Shown here one piece after another: positions 36,970-44,906 of a stretch of 64,000 nt of DNA. The translations under genes and the position numbers were made by a program. The stretch lies in the NCBI RefSeq assembly GCF_016839145.1, contig NZ_CP069303.1, positions 1,550,001-1,614,000 of the forward strand, in the 5' to 3' direction. This DNA comes from Shinella sp. PSBB067 (GTDB taxonomy: Bacteria > Pseudomonadota > Alphaproteobacteria > Rhizobiales > Rhizobiaceae). How positions within the stretch are numbered: the first letter of the stretch is position 1; each line of letters opens with the position of its first letter. The notes under the pieces are model-generated. The model was given only the letters and a program-made list of their open reading frames with translations. It had not been told where the DNA came from and did not search any database.

Positions 36970-37802
36970 TATTCGCTGTCACGGGGCACCTTGGGCCGGC
37001 GGTTGCGGGTGCGGTTGGGATTGGTCGCACCGCGCGGCGATTCCCGCGTGAAGCGATCGAGGCAGGAGACGATGCCGCGCAAGACCTGGATCTCCGTGCC
37101 GGTGAAGGAAGGACGCGTCAGGATGGCGCGCAGGTTCTCCACCAGTTTGGGCTTTTTTTCGGCGGGGCGGAAGTAGCCGCGCGCATCGAGCGTCTCTTCC
37201 ACATGGTCGAAGAGGCCCTGCAACTCCTCCTTCTTGGCGGGGCGCTGCGGCAGCGCGTCGAAGGGCGTGTCCTCGACGGAGGCAAGGCCGCTCTTCATCC
37301 ACTCGTAGCTCATGAGGAGCACGGCCTGGGCGAGGTTGAGCGAGGCGAAGGCGGGATTGACCGGGAAGGTCACCAGCTCGTCGGCGAGCGCGATCTCCTC
37401 GTTGGTGAGGCCCGTGCGCTCGCGGCCGAAGAGGATGCCGGTCTTCTGCCCGGCCCGGAAGCGGGTGCGCAGGTCGTCGGCGGCGACGACCGGGGAGCGG
37501 ACCTCCTTGTAGCCGTAGCGGTCGCGCGCCGTGGTGGCATAGACGAATTCGAGGTCGGAGACGGCCTCCTCCAGCGAGGGATAGACCTTGGCGGCCTCGA
37601 TGACGTGATCGGCCTTGCTGGCGGCGGAGATCGCCTTCTCGCTCGGCCAGCCGTCGCGCGGGTTGACGAGGCGCAGTTCCGCCAGCCCGAAATTCGCCAT
37701 GGCGCGCGCCACCATGCCGATGTTCTCGCCCAGTTGCGGATGAACGAGGATGATCGCCGGTCCTTCGGCGATCAGCGTGCGTTCGCTGTTCGTGCCTGCC
37801 AT
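36969..37802 (-). CDS. TrmH/SpoU-family RNA methyltransferase (TrmJ-like)
   Basis: A 277-residue knotted SPOUT methyltransferase using S-adenosylmethionine. The three motifs are [45 protein letters not shown] and [23 protein letters not shown] (cited at cores). The group matches TrmJ/LasT, which methylates the 2'-O of tRNA residue 32 in E. coli; rRNA targets cannot be ruled out. ATG 37802 is preferred; an ATG at 37823 lies inside the flanking repeat. Repeat copies lie on both sides, one touching its stop and one 16 bp before its start. Confidence 0.88.
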   Translation of the reverse strand: MAGTNSERTLIAEGPAIILVHPQLGENIGMVARAMANFGLAELRLVNPRDGWPSEKAISAASKADHVIEAAKVYPSLEEAVSDLEFVYATTARDRYGYKEVRSPVVAADDLRTRFRAGQKTGILFGRERTGLTNEEIALADELVTFPVNPAFASLNLAQAVLLMSYEWMKSGLASVEDTPFDALPQRPAKKEELQGLFDHVEETLDARGYFRPAEKKPKLVENLRAILTRPSFTGTEIQVLRGIVSCLDRFTRESPRGATNPNRTRNRRPKVPRDSE

Positions 37803-37817
37803 GCCCAAATATCCCCA

Positions 37818-37917
37818 GAGCATTTTCGCTTTTCTCCGAATCGCGAAAACGCTCTACCTTTTTGCTTTGCCGCATTTGCGAACGCAAAACCGCTGCGCAC
37901 TTTTGCCGGAAATGCTC
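37818..37917 (+). repeat. 100-bp MITE-like element with terminal inverted repeats (copy A)
   Basis: The element begins GAGCATTTTC and ends GGAAATGCTC, 10-bp inverted ends with one mismatch. The left half also contains a longer inverted repeat (AGAGC...GCGAAAACGCTCT, 37817-37855). The right 42 bp (37876-37917) recur at 36928-36969 and 32942-32983. It has no coding capacity. It resembles the short palindromic intergenic elements described from rhizobia, but I cannot assign a published family name. Confidence 0.75.
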
Positions 37918-37975
37918 CGGAAATTCGGGGGCTCACTGACACAACCGGCCCGAAATGAAAAGTGCGCACGGGCGC

Positions 37976-38551
37976 TCAGTCCGGATTTTCGGCAGCGCTG
38001 CCAGCCCCACCGTTCGGTCCCTCCTCGGCGATCTGCTGGAGTTCCTTCTTCAAGGAAGCGCCCTCCTCGAAGCTGGTGCGCTCGATGTCGTCGATGACGG
38101 CCCGGCCGTCCTCCTCGATCACCTTGAAGACCAGCTTCTCCGGCTGCCAGTCCGAGGCGCGCTCGCCGAAGCAATGGCTGTTGTCGAAGGTGACGGTCAC
38201 GTCCTCCGCGCCGTTTACCGGCTGGCCTTCGCTCGTCACGACCTCCTTGAGGGCGCAGCCGTCCTGCCCGCCGATGATCGGATCGTAGTCGAAGGGCGAG
38301 CCGCCGTCCTCGTAGGCCGGATATTTCGCGGCTTCCCGGTATTTCGCGACGAAGTCCTTGCTGTAGAGGCGCTTCAGGAAGTCCTCGCTGAAATAGTCGG
38401 TATAGGGCGGCGGGGTGTCGCTCTCCGTCGCCGTGTCCTGCCAGTTGGCGGTCGCAGCCGCCATGATTTCCGCGACCGGCGCCTTGAAGTCGGCAGCCGC
38501 CGCGGACAGGGGAAGCAGAAGGGCAAGCGCAGCGAGACCGAAACGCGACAT
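37976..38551 (-). CDS. Secreted protein of unknown function
   Basis: A 191-residue predicted periplasmic protein with a signal peptide (about residues 1-20, LLLPLSAAAA). The body is acidic (PPPYTDYFSEDFLKRLYSKDF, FDYDPIIGGQDGC, VTVTFDNSHCFG) and ends in a Gly/Asn tail. The pair of Cys residues in the second half may form a disulfide. Spacing of the tyrosine-rich N-terminal segment and the late VFKVIEEDGRAVIDDI strand recalls DUF3828-type proteins, but I am not sure. ATG 38551 was preferred over 38563 because GGAG is seven bases ahead. It is divergent from icd. Confidence 0.7.
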   Translation of the reverse strand: MSRFGLAALALLLPLSAAAADFKAPVAEIMAAATANWQDTATESDTPPPYTDYFSEDFLKRLYSKDFVAKYREAAKYPAYEDGGSPFDYDPIIGGQDGCALKEVVTSEGQPVNGAEDVTVTFDNSHCFGERASDWQPEKLVFKVIEEDGRAVIDDIERTSFEEGASLKKELQQIAEEGPNGGAGSAAENPD

Positions 38552-38767
38552 CACATTCTCCATTGGTGAGACAAGGCCCGGAAGGGCACCGCGGACGAAC
38601 TTTCCTGAAACGGAATCGTGGCGAAACTTATTCCTCCCGCGCCCGAAAATAAACCACCTCAGCCATTGGTCGGCTTTGCCTTCCCGGCCATGGGTGCTAT
38701 AGGGCCAAGCGGTTCCTTCAAGTCCACGATCCGGGGCGCGCAGCCCCTACAAAATACGAGGCTCTCC

Positions 38768-39982
38768 ATGGCAAAGATCAAGGTCGCCAACCCCGTCGTC
38801 GAACTCGACGGCGACGAGATGACGCGCATCATCTGGCAGTTCATCAAGGACAAGCTGATCCACCCTTACCTTGATATCGACCTCGAATACTACGACCTCG
38901 GCATGGAGAACCGCGACGCCACCGACGACCAGGTGACGATCGACGCGGCCAACGCCATCAAGAAGCACGGCGTCGGCGTCAAGTGCGCCACCATCACGCC
39001 GGACGAAGCCCGCGTCGAGGAATTCAAGCTGAAGAAGATGTGGAAGTCGCCGAACGGCACGATCCGCAACATCCTCGGCGGCGTCATCTTCCGCGAGCCG
39101 ATCATCTGCAAGAACGTGCCGCGCCTCGTTCCCGGCTGGACCAAGCCGATCATCGTCGGCCGCCACGCCTTCGGCGACCAGTACCGCGCCACCGACTTCA
39201 AGTTCCCCGGCAAGGGCAAGCTGATGATGAAGTTCATCGGCGATGACGGCAAGGAAATCGAATACGAAGTCTATGACGCCCCGTCCGCCGGCGTTGCAAT
39301 GGGCATGTACAACCTCGACGATTCGATCACCGAATTCGCCCGCGCGTCGTTCAACTACGGCCTGCAGCGCAAGGTGCCGGTGTATCTCTCCACCAAGAAC
39401 ACCATCCTCAAGGTCTATGACGGCCGCTTCAAGGACATCTTCCAGAAGGTGTTCGACGAGGAATTCGCCGACAGGTTCAAGGAAGCCAAGCTCTGGTACG
39501 AGCATCGCCTGATCGACGACATGGTCGCCTCGGCGCTGAAATGGTCCGGCGGCTATGTCTGGGCCTGCAAGAACTACGACGGCGACGTGCAGTCCGACAT
39601 CGTGGCCCAGGGCTTCGGCTCGCTCGGCCTGATGACCTCGGTCCTGATGACGCCGGACGGCAAGACGGTCGAGGCGGAAGCCGCGCACGGCACGGTGACG
39701 CGCCACTACCGCCAGCACCAGAAGGGCGAGGAAACCTCGACCAACTCCATCGCCTCGATCTTCGCCTGGACCCGAGGCCTTGCCCACCGCGCCAAGCTCG
39801 ACGGCAATGCGGAGCTCGCCAGGTTCGCCGACACGCTGGAGCGCGTCTGCGTCGACACGGTCGAATCCGGCTTCATGACCAAGGACCTCGCGCTCCTCAT
39901 CGGTCCCGACCAGCCGTGGCTCTCCACCACCGGCTTCCTCGACAAGATCGACGAGAACCTCAGGAAGGCCATGGCCGCCTGA
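38768..39982 (+). CDS. icd: NADP-dependent isocitrate dehydrogenase
   Basis: A 404-residue TCA-cycle enzyme of the homodimeric, eukaryote-like NADP type, common in rhizobia. It oxidises isocitrate to 2-oxoglutarate. Landmarks are [25 protein letters not shown] and KSPNGTIRN with the substrate-binding Ser/Asn; the metal Asp region is in [12 protein letters not shown], and [17 protein letters not shown] closes the NADP site. MAKIKVANP at 38768 is the usual start, with ACGAGG ahead. A terminator follows 14 bp after the stop. Confidence 0.97.
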   Translation: MAKIKVANPVVELDGDEMTRIIWQFIKDKLIHPYLDIDLEYYDLGMENRDATDDQVTIDAANAIKKHGVGVKCATITPDEARVEEFKLKKMWKSPNGTIRNILGGVIFREPIICKNVPRLVPGWTKPIIVGRHAFGDQYRATDFKFPGKGKLMMKFIGDDGKEIEYEVYDAPSAGVAMGMYNLDDSITEFARASFNYGLQRKVPVYLSTKNTILKVYDGRFKDIFQKVFDEEFADRFKEAKLWYEHRLIDDMVASALKWSGGYVWACKNYDGDVQSDIVAQGFGSLGLMTSVLMTPDGKTVEAEAAHGTVTRHYRQHQKGEETSTNSIASIFAWTRGLAHRAKLDGNAELARFADTLERVCVDTVESGFMTKDLALLIGPDQPWLSTTGFLDKIDENLRKAMAA

Positions 39983-39995
39983 GCCAGCTGACAGG

Positions 39996-40023
39996 AAAGC
40001 CCGGCTCCAGCGCCGGGCTTTTT
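39996..40023 (+). terminator. Rho-independent terminator of icd
   Basis: AAAGCCCGGC pairs with GCCGGGCTTT (10 bp, 6-nt loop), followed by TTCTTT. It starts 14 bases past the icd stop. Confidence 0.85.
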
Positions 40024-40092
40024 CTTTGCCCAGACTTGCACGCCTCTCCTCCGGCCCTATTCTCCCGCACACCGCATGCAGAGGAGACTATC

Positions 40093-40728
40093 ATGGCCGA
40101 GGAACTGGTGCTCTACAGCAACCCCATGTCGCGCGGGCGCATCGCCCGCTGGATGCTGGAGGAGGCCGGCGCGCCCTACAGCGTCGAGTGGCTGACCTTC
40201 GAGGGTTCGATCAAGTCACCCGACTATCTTGCAGTCAACCCGATGGGCAAGGTGCCCGCCATCCGCCACGGCGAGACGGTGGTCACGGAAGCCGCCGCGA
40301 TCTGCGCCTATATGGCCGACGCCTTTCCCGAGGCAGGCCTCGCCCCGCCGACGGACCGGCGCGGCGACTATTACCGCTGGCTGTTCTTCGCGGCCGGCCC
40401 GCTCGAAACGGCCGTCTCGCTCAAGGCCTTCGGCATGGAGGTGCCGAAGGAACGCCAGCGCGCCCTCGGCTGCGGCACCTATGAAACGGCCCTCGACACC
40501 CTCTCCTTCGCTGTCACCCGCCATTCCTACATTGCCGGCGACCGCTTCACGGCCGCGGATGTCTATGTCGGCTCGCATATCAACTGGGGCCTGCAGTTCG
40601 GCTCGCTGGAAGCGCGGCCGGAATTCAAGGCTTACTCGGACCGCCTGAAGGAGCGCGCCGCCTTTCTCAAGGCAACGGCCCTCGACGACGAGGAAATGCA
40701 CCGCCAGTCGCCGGCGATGAAAGGCTGA
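40093..40728 (+). CDS. Glutathione S-transferase family protein
   Basis: A 211-residue cytosolic GST. The thioredoxin-like domain (residues 1-78) has LVLYSNPMSRGRIARWMLEEAG with the likely catalytic Ser/Tyr loop, and NPMGKVPAIRHG plus VVTEAAAICAYMAD, the Pro and glutathione-binding Glu/Ala. A helical C-terminal domain (85-211) includes AGDRFTAADVYVGSHI, the N-capping box and Asp of GSTs. Class and substrate are not assignable. GAGGAG lies seven bases before the ATG. Confidence 0.9.
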   Translation: MAEELVLYSNPMSRGRIARWMLEEAGAPYSVEWLTFEGSIKSPDYLAVNPMGKVPAIRHGETVVTEAAAICAYMADAFPEAGLAPPTDRRGDYYRWLFFAAGPLETAVSLKAFGMEVPKERQRALGCGTYETALDTLSFAVTRHSYIAGDRFTAADVYVGSHINWGLQFGSLEARPEFKAYSDRLKERAAFLKATALDDEEMHRQSPAMKG

Positions 40729-40742
40729 GAGCCGCCCCTGTA

Positions 40743-40773
40743 GAGCGCCCGGAGACAGCCTGGCCGGGCGCTC
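40743..40773. terminator. Hairpin between convergent GST and AraC-type genes
   Basis: GAGCGCCCGG pairs with CCGGGCGCTC (10 bp) around an 11-nt loop. No strong T-tract follows on either strand, so it may act together with Rho or only as a 3' end stabiliser. Confidence 0.5.
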
Positions 40774-40779
40774 CTGTTC

Positions 40780-41646
40780 TCAGGCAGCGACCGCCGGCTG
40801 GAGCGGGAGGCAGATTTCCGTCAGCAGCTCGTTCGGCGCCACCTCCCGCGGATTGTTGAGGTAGGCCTCGAACATCACCGCGTCGCGGATCGAGCGGCCG
40901 GAGGCCGGCAGCCATGTGCCGTAGAGCCAGCGGTAGGCGACCCCCATGTCGGCATAAGGTCCCTTGTGACGCAGCACGGCGTAGTCGCCGCCCGCCAGCG
41001 TGTACCGTGTGAGCTGCGGCTCGGCGGGAATGTCCTCGCCCGCCGTCACGCAGGCAAGCGAACGGAGCTTTCCCTCCGGCACCAGATCGGGATCGTCGAG
41101 AAAGACGCCGATCATGCGCATGTCGGGCCGGAAGAGACTGCGGGAGAAGAGCGCGCCGTAGAGCGCCTCGAAGGCTTTGCCGATGCCCATATAGGACCCG
41201 GAATGGGGAACGGCGAGCAGCGGCTGCTCGGGAAGGGTGCGGATCATGACGTCGAACATGCGGGCGGACTCCTCATCGTTTTCGGGTGCAAAGGCGCGAT
41301 GGGACCCCTCCTTCCGGTAGCGCGCCGGCGGCATGCCGTAGGCAGCCGCGAAGATGCGCGTGAAGGATTGCAGGTTGGGGTAGCCCCATCGCGCGGCGAT
41401 GTCCCGGACGGAGCATCCGCTGCGCACCAGGTCGCCCGCGGCGCGATGAAGACGCAGGCGGCGCACGGTGGCCGCCAGCGTCTCGTTGTGCACGGCGCGG
41501 TAGACGCGATGCCAGTGATGAGCAGAAAGGCAGGCGATCTCCGACAGCCGGTCGAGGTCGAGCTCCTCGTCCAGATGCTCGTGGATATAGGCGGAGACAC
41601 GCAGCAGGCGTTTCTCGTAGGCCGCCCAGATCTCGTTCTCGCTCAT
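40780..41646 (-). CDS. AraC-family regulator with GyrI-like effector domain
   Basis: A 288-residue regulator of the Rob/SoxS-like plus GyrI-like type. Two AraC helix-turn-helix units (about residues 10-110) read LDRLSEIACLSAHHWHRVYRA and DIAARWGYPNLQSFTRIFAAAYG. The GyrI/BmrR-like small-molecule domain (about 130-285) contains GKAFEALYGALFSRS and ALRHKGPYADMGVAYRWLYG. Such proteins usually bind hydrophobic cations or drugs. ATG 41646 has AAAGGAAG six bases ahead; the longer frame to 41862 is rejected. It is divergent from the SulP gene, which is a possible but unproven target. Confidence 0.9.
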   Translation of the reverse strand: MSENEIWAAYEKRLLRVSAYIHEHLDEELDLDRLSEIACLSAHHWHRVYRAVHNETLAATVRRLRLHRAAGDLVRSGCSVRDIAARWGYPNLQSFTRIFAAAYGMPPARYRKEGSHRAFAPENDEESARMFDVMIRTLPEQPLLAVPHSGSYMGIGKAFEALYGALFSRSLFRPDMRMIGVFLDDPDLVPEGKLRSLACVTAGEDIPAEPQLTRYTLAGGDYAVLRHKGPYADMGVAYRWLYGTWLPASGRSIRDAVMFEAYLNNPREVAPNELLTEICLPLQPAVAA

Positions 41647-41827
41647 GCCGCTTCCTTTCGCCGGGATGCATTGAACCAAGCACGGAGCGATTTCACAAAT
41701 CCTGCGCTTCTCGCATGCTCTGCAATTTTCGCATAGCGTCGCCATCCGCCATTGCAAAAACGGGCGACTCGGCGTGAGATGCGCTCGCCGGACCTCCTCC
41801 CCCATCCACCGGCCTTTCGAGGCTCTC

Positions 41828-43504
41828 ATGACCGATGCATTGATGCCGAAGCTCGCCAGCATTTTCGCGGAGGGCTACAGCCTCGCGCGGTTGCGGGCCG
41901 ATGCGCTGTCCGGCCTGACGGTGGCGATCGTCGCGCTGCCGCTTTCCATGGCCATCGCGATCGCCTCCGGCGTAACGCCGGACCGCGGCCTCTATACCGC
42001 CATCGTCGGCGGCTTCCTCGTCTCCGCGCTCGGCGGCAGCCGCTTCCAGGTGGGCGGGCCGGCCGGCGCCTTCATCGTGCTCGTCTCGGTGACCGCCGCC
42101 CGACACGGCATCGAGGGCCTGCTGCTCGCCACCTTCCTGTCCGGCATCATGCTGGCGATCGCCGGCTATCTCCGGCTCGGCAAGTACATCAAGTTCATTC
42201 CCTACCCGGTCACGGTAGGCTTCACCGCCGGCATCGCCATCATCATCTTCGCCAGCCAGATCGGCGAACTCTTCGGCCTGAAGCTCGACGGGCGCGAACC
42301 GGGTCCGATCCTGGAAAAACTCTCGGCGCTCTGGGCCGCGCGCCCCACCTTCAGCCCCGCCGCCTTCGGCGTCGCCGCGCTCACCATCGCGATCATCCTG
42401 CTTTTGCGACGCTTCCGCCCCTCCTGGCCCAACCTTCTCATCGCGGTCGCGGTCTCGTCGCTCGTGACCGCCCTCCTCGCGCTGCCGGCGGACACCATCG
42501 GCACCCGCTTCGGCGGGATTCCGCGCAGCCTGCCGGTGCCGGCCCTGCCGTCCTTCTCCCCGCAGCTCGTGCTTGCCGTTCTGCCGGATGCGGTCGCCTT
42601 CGCCCTGCTCGGCGCCATCGAATCGCTGCTGTCGGCGGTCGTCGCGGACGGCATGACGGGGCGGCGGCATCGCTCCAGCATGGAGCTCGTCGCGCAGGGT
42701 TTCGCCAATGTCGGCTCGGCGCTCTTCGGCGGCATCTGCGTGACGGGCACCATCGCGCGCACGGCGACGAATGTCCGCTCCGGCGCCACCAGCCCGGTGT
42801 CCGGCATGCTGCACGCCGTGTTCATTCTCGTCTTCATGCTCGTGGCCGCCCCGCTCGCCAGCTACATCCCGCTCGCCGCCCTTGCCGGCGTGCTCGCCGT
42901 CGTCTCGTTCAACATGATCGAGCGCCCAGCGATCGCCGCCCTCTTCCGCTCCTCGCGGGGCGATGCGGCGGTGCTCGCCGTCACCTTCCTGCTCGTGGTC
43001 TTCCGGGACCTGACCGAAGGCATCGTCGTCGGCTTCCTGCTCGGCGCCGTGCTCTTCATCGACCGCATGGGCAAGGCGGTGAACATTCGCGAGGAGACGG
43101 TGCCCCGCCTCGTGCGCGCCATCGAAGATGCCGGCGAGGACAACGACCTGCCGGAACGGCCCGTCGTGGCGGACGATCCCGATACGGTGATCTACCGCAT
43201 CAGCGGCGTGTTCTTCTTCGGCGCGGCGGCCAGCGTCGGCTCGGTGCTCGACCGGATCGCGGACCAGCGGCGCAATTTCGTGCTCGACTGCACGGATGTG
43301 CCGCTGCTCGATTCCACCGCCGCCAGCGTCATAGAGGGCCTCGTGCGCAAGGCCGAGCGCGCCGGCGTGCGCGTCTTCATCGCCGGGCTGAAACCGGACA
43401 TGCGGCGATTGCTGGAAGCCCACGAACTGCATGCGCCGCGCGTCACCTTCACCCCGACGGCCGATGCCGCCATGACGGAGATTGCGGCGCGGCGCGCGTC
43501 ATAG
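41828..43504 (+). CDS. SulP-family anion transporter with STAS domain
   Basis: A 558-residue SLC26/SulP inner-membrane transporter for sulfate, bicarbonate or dicarboxylates. The transport domain has about 12-14 helices: DALSGLTVAIVALPLSMAIAIASG, RFQVGGPAGAFIVL, PYPVTVGFTAGIAI and AIESLLSAVVADGMTG are signature regions. A cytosolic STAS domain occupies the last 110 residues (GVFFFGAAASVGSVLDRI, VLDCTDVPLLDSTAASVI). No carbonic anhydrase is nearby, so the substrate is open. ATG 41828 has CGAGG ahead; an ATG at 41774 in frame would add 18 residues. Confidence 0.92.
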   Translation: MTDALMPKLASIFAEGYSLARLRADALSGLTVAIVALPLSMAIAIASGVTPDRGLYTAIVGGFLVSALGGSRFQVGGPAGAFIVLVSVTAARHGIEGLLLATFLSGIMLAIAGYLRLGKYIKFIPYPVTVGFTAGIAIIIFASQIGELFGLKLDGREPGPILEKLSALWAARPTFSPAAFGVAALTIAIILLLRRFRPSWPNLLIAVAVSSLVTALLALPADTIGTRFGGIPRSLPVPALPSFSPQLVLAVLPDAVAFALLGAIESLLSAVVADGMTGRRHRSSMELVAQGFANVGSALFGGICVTGTIARTATNVRSGATSPVSGMLHAVFILVFMLVAAPLASYIPLAALAGVLAVVSFNMIERPAIAALFRSSRGDAAVLAVTFLLVVFRDLTEGIVVGFLLGAVLFIDRMGKAVNIREETVPRLVRAIEDAGEDNDLPERPVVADDPDTVIYRISGVFFFGAAASVGSVLDRIADQRRNFVLDCTDVPLLDSTAASVIEGLVRKAERAGVRVFIAGLKPDMRRLLEAHELHAPRVTFTPTADAAMTEIAARRAS

Positions 43505-43560
43505 ATCAATCCCGGCAGGAGCATGCAGGGGTGTTGCGTCCGCAATTGCGTGGAAACGCG

Positions 43561-44793
43561 CTAGCCGGACGCGGCAAGGCCTGACGCCGGCGTGACCGGC
43601 TCCCGCATGCGCCGGGCAACATCGGCAAGCCCCGCGCCGGCGGGCGCCGCGCGCATGACCCGGTTGCGCCCGGCCTCCTTCGCGGCATAGAGCGCGCTGT
43701 CGGCGGCCGAATGCAGGTGGTCGAAATCCGCGCCGAAGGTTGCCACGTCCGCAAGACCGATGCTGACGGAAACCCCGATCTCCCGCCCCTCGCAGACGAC
43801 GGACATGGCGGCGACCTCGCGCCGCAGCACTTCCGCGAAGGCCTCCGCCCTTTCCATGTCATGTCCCGGCGCGAAGAGCGCGAACTCCTCGCCGCCGAAC
43901 CGGCAGAACAGCATGCCCTCCTCCAGCCAGGAGGAAATCCGCGCCGAAAATCGCTTCAGCACCGCGTCCCCCGCGCCATGGCCATGGGTGTCGTTGATCG
44001 CCTTGAACCGGTCGAGGTCGAAGACCATCAGCGTGCCCGCGCCGCCCGGAAGATGCGTCCGCACGTCTTCGAGGAACGAGCCGCGGTTGGCGATGCCGGT
44101 CAGCGCATCGGTGCGCGAGGCCTGCCGGTAGAGCGCCTCGCCGCGTTCCTTGATCAGCACGAGCATGGCGATGGCGGCAAGGATGGTGTGCGCGAAGAGT
44201 TCCAGCGAGAAGACGGCGAACCAGGGCGAATGGGCCGTGCCGTTGCCGAGCCCGGCCGGCGAAAGGACCGCCATCGGGATGCGCAGGGAATAGATGACGC
44301 CGTGCGAAAGGAAGAAGATGGCGGACATGGTGCGCGTCGGCAGCGTCTCGCCGCCGCGCCCGCGCCAGATGTCGACGCCCATCCAGACCGAGTAGGCCGT
44401 GATGATCAGCGACGAGAGGATGATGCGGTTGTTCACGTCCCCGGCGACCTGCGGCACGAAAAGGTAGGCGAGGCTCCAGACGAACGGGCCTGCCAGCACG
44501 ACCAGCCGGTAGACGGGCCGGCGGTCGAAGACCCGGAAGCCGGCCCACATGAGGGCATAGGCAAGCATGGCGAGCCCGTTGCCGAGCCCGACGGTCAGCA
44601 TGGGAAAGCCGATGGGGCGCAGCGCATAGAGCGACGTGGCGAGCGAGCCGACCCACATGGTCAGGCACCAGTAGCCGGCCGCCGCATGGCGCCGGTCGGT
44701 GAACCAGACTTGGAGCATGAAAATCCCGACGACCATGGTCGACAGGAAGGTACAGATCATCAGGGTCGATATGTCGATAACGTCTGCAATCAA
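43561..44793 (-). CDS. Membrane-bound diguanylate cyclase (GGEEF)
   Basis: A protein of about 410 residues. The N-terminal 210 residues hold about seven hydrophobic helices (LMICTFLSTMVVGIFMLQVWF, GLAMLAYALMWAGFRVF, TMSAIFFLSHGVIYSLRIPM). A GGDEF domain follows from about residue 225: RTDALTGIANRGSFL, FDLDRFKAINDTHGH and an intact active motif FGGEEF. No I-site is seen, so product inhibition may be absent. There is no EAL domain, so synthesis of c-di-GMP is the likely activity. TTG 44793 has GGAG eight bases ahead; GTG 44802 overlaps that GGAG and is the less likely alternative. Confidence 0.88.
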   Translation of the reverse strand: MIADVIDISTLMICTFLSTMVVGIFMLQVWFTDRRHAAAGYWCLTMWVGSLATSLYALRPIGFPMLTVGLGNGLAMLAYALMWAGFRVFDRRPVYRLVVLAGPFVWSLAYLFVPQVAGDVNNRIILSSLIITAYSVWMGVDIWRGRGGETLPTRTMSAIFFLSHGVIYSLRIPMAVLSPAGLGNGTAHSPWFAVFSLELFAHTILAAIAMLVLIKERGEALYRQASRTDALTGIANRGSFLEDVRTHLPGGAGTLMVFDLDRFKAINDTHGHGAGDAVLKRFSARISSWLEEGMLFCRFGGEEFALFAPGHDMERAEAFAEVLRREVAAMSVVCEGREIGVSVSIGLADVATFGADFDHLHSAADSALYAAKEAGRNRVMRAAPAGAGLADVARRMREPVTPASGLAASG

Positions 44794-44851
44794 ATCACGC
44801 ACTCCGCACGCGTGAACGTTAGGCGGAAACGCTGAAAACTTCGCAAACGAA

Positions 44852-44871
44852 CGGCGGGCCGAGGCCCGCCG
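44852..44871 (-). terminator. Terminator downstream of alaS
   Basis: CGGCGGG pairs with CCCGCCG across a 6-nt loop. On the minus strand it is followed by TTCGTTTGCG, 36 bp after the alaS stop. The T-run is imperfect. Confidence 0.6.
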
Positions 44872-44906
44872 CGATATCGATGTTCAAGCCTGACGAAAAA
44901 GGCTGG

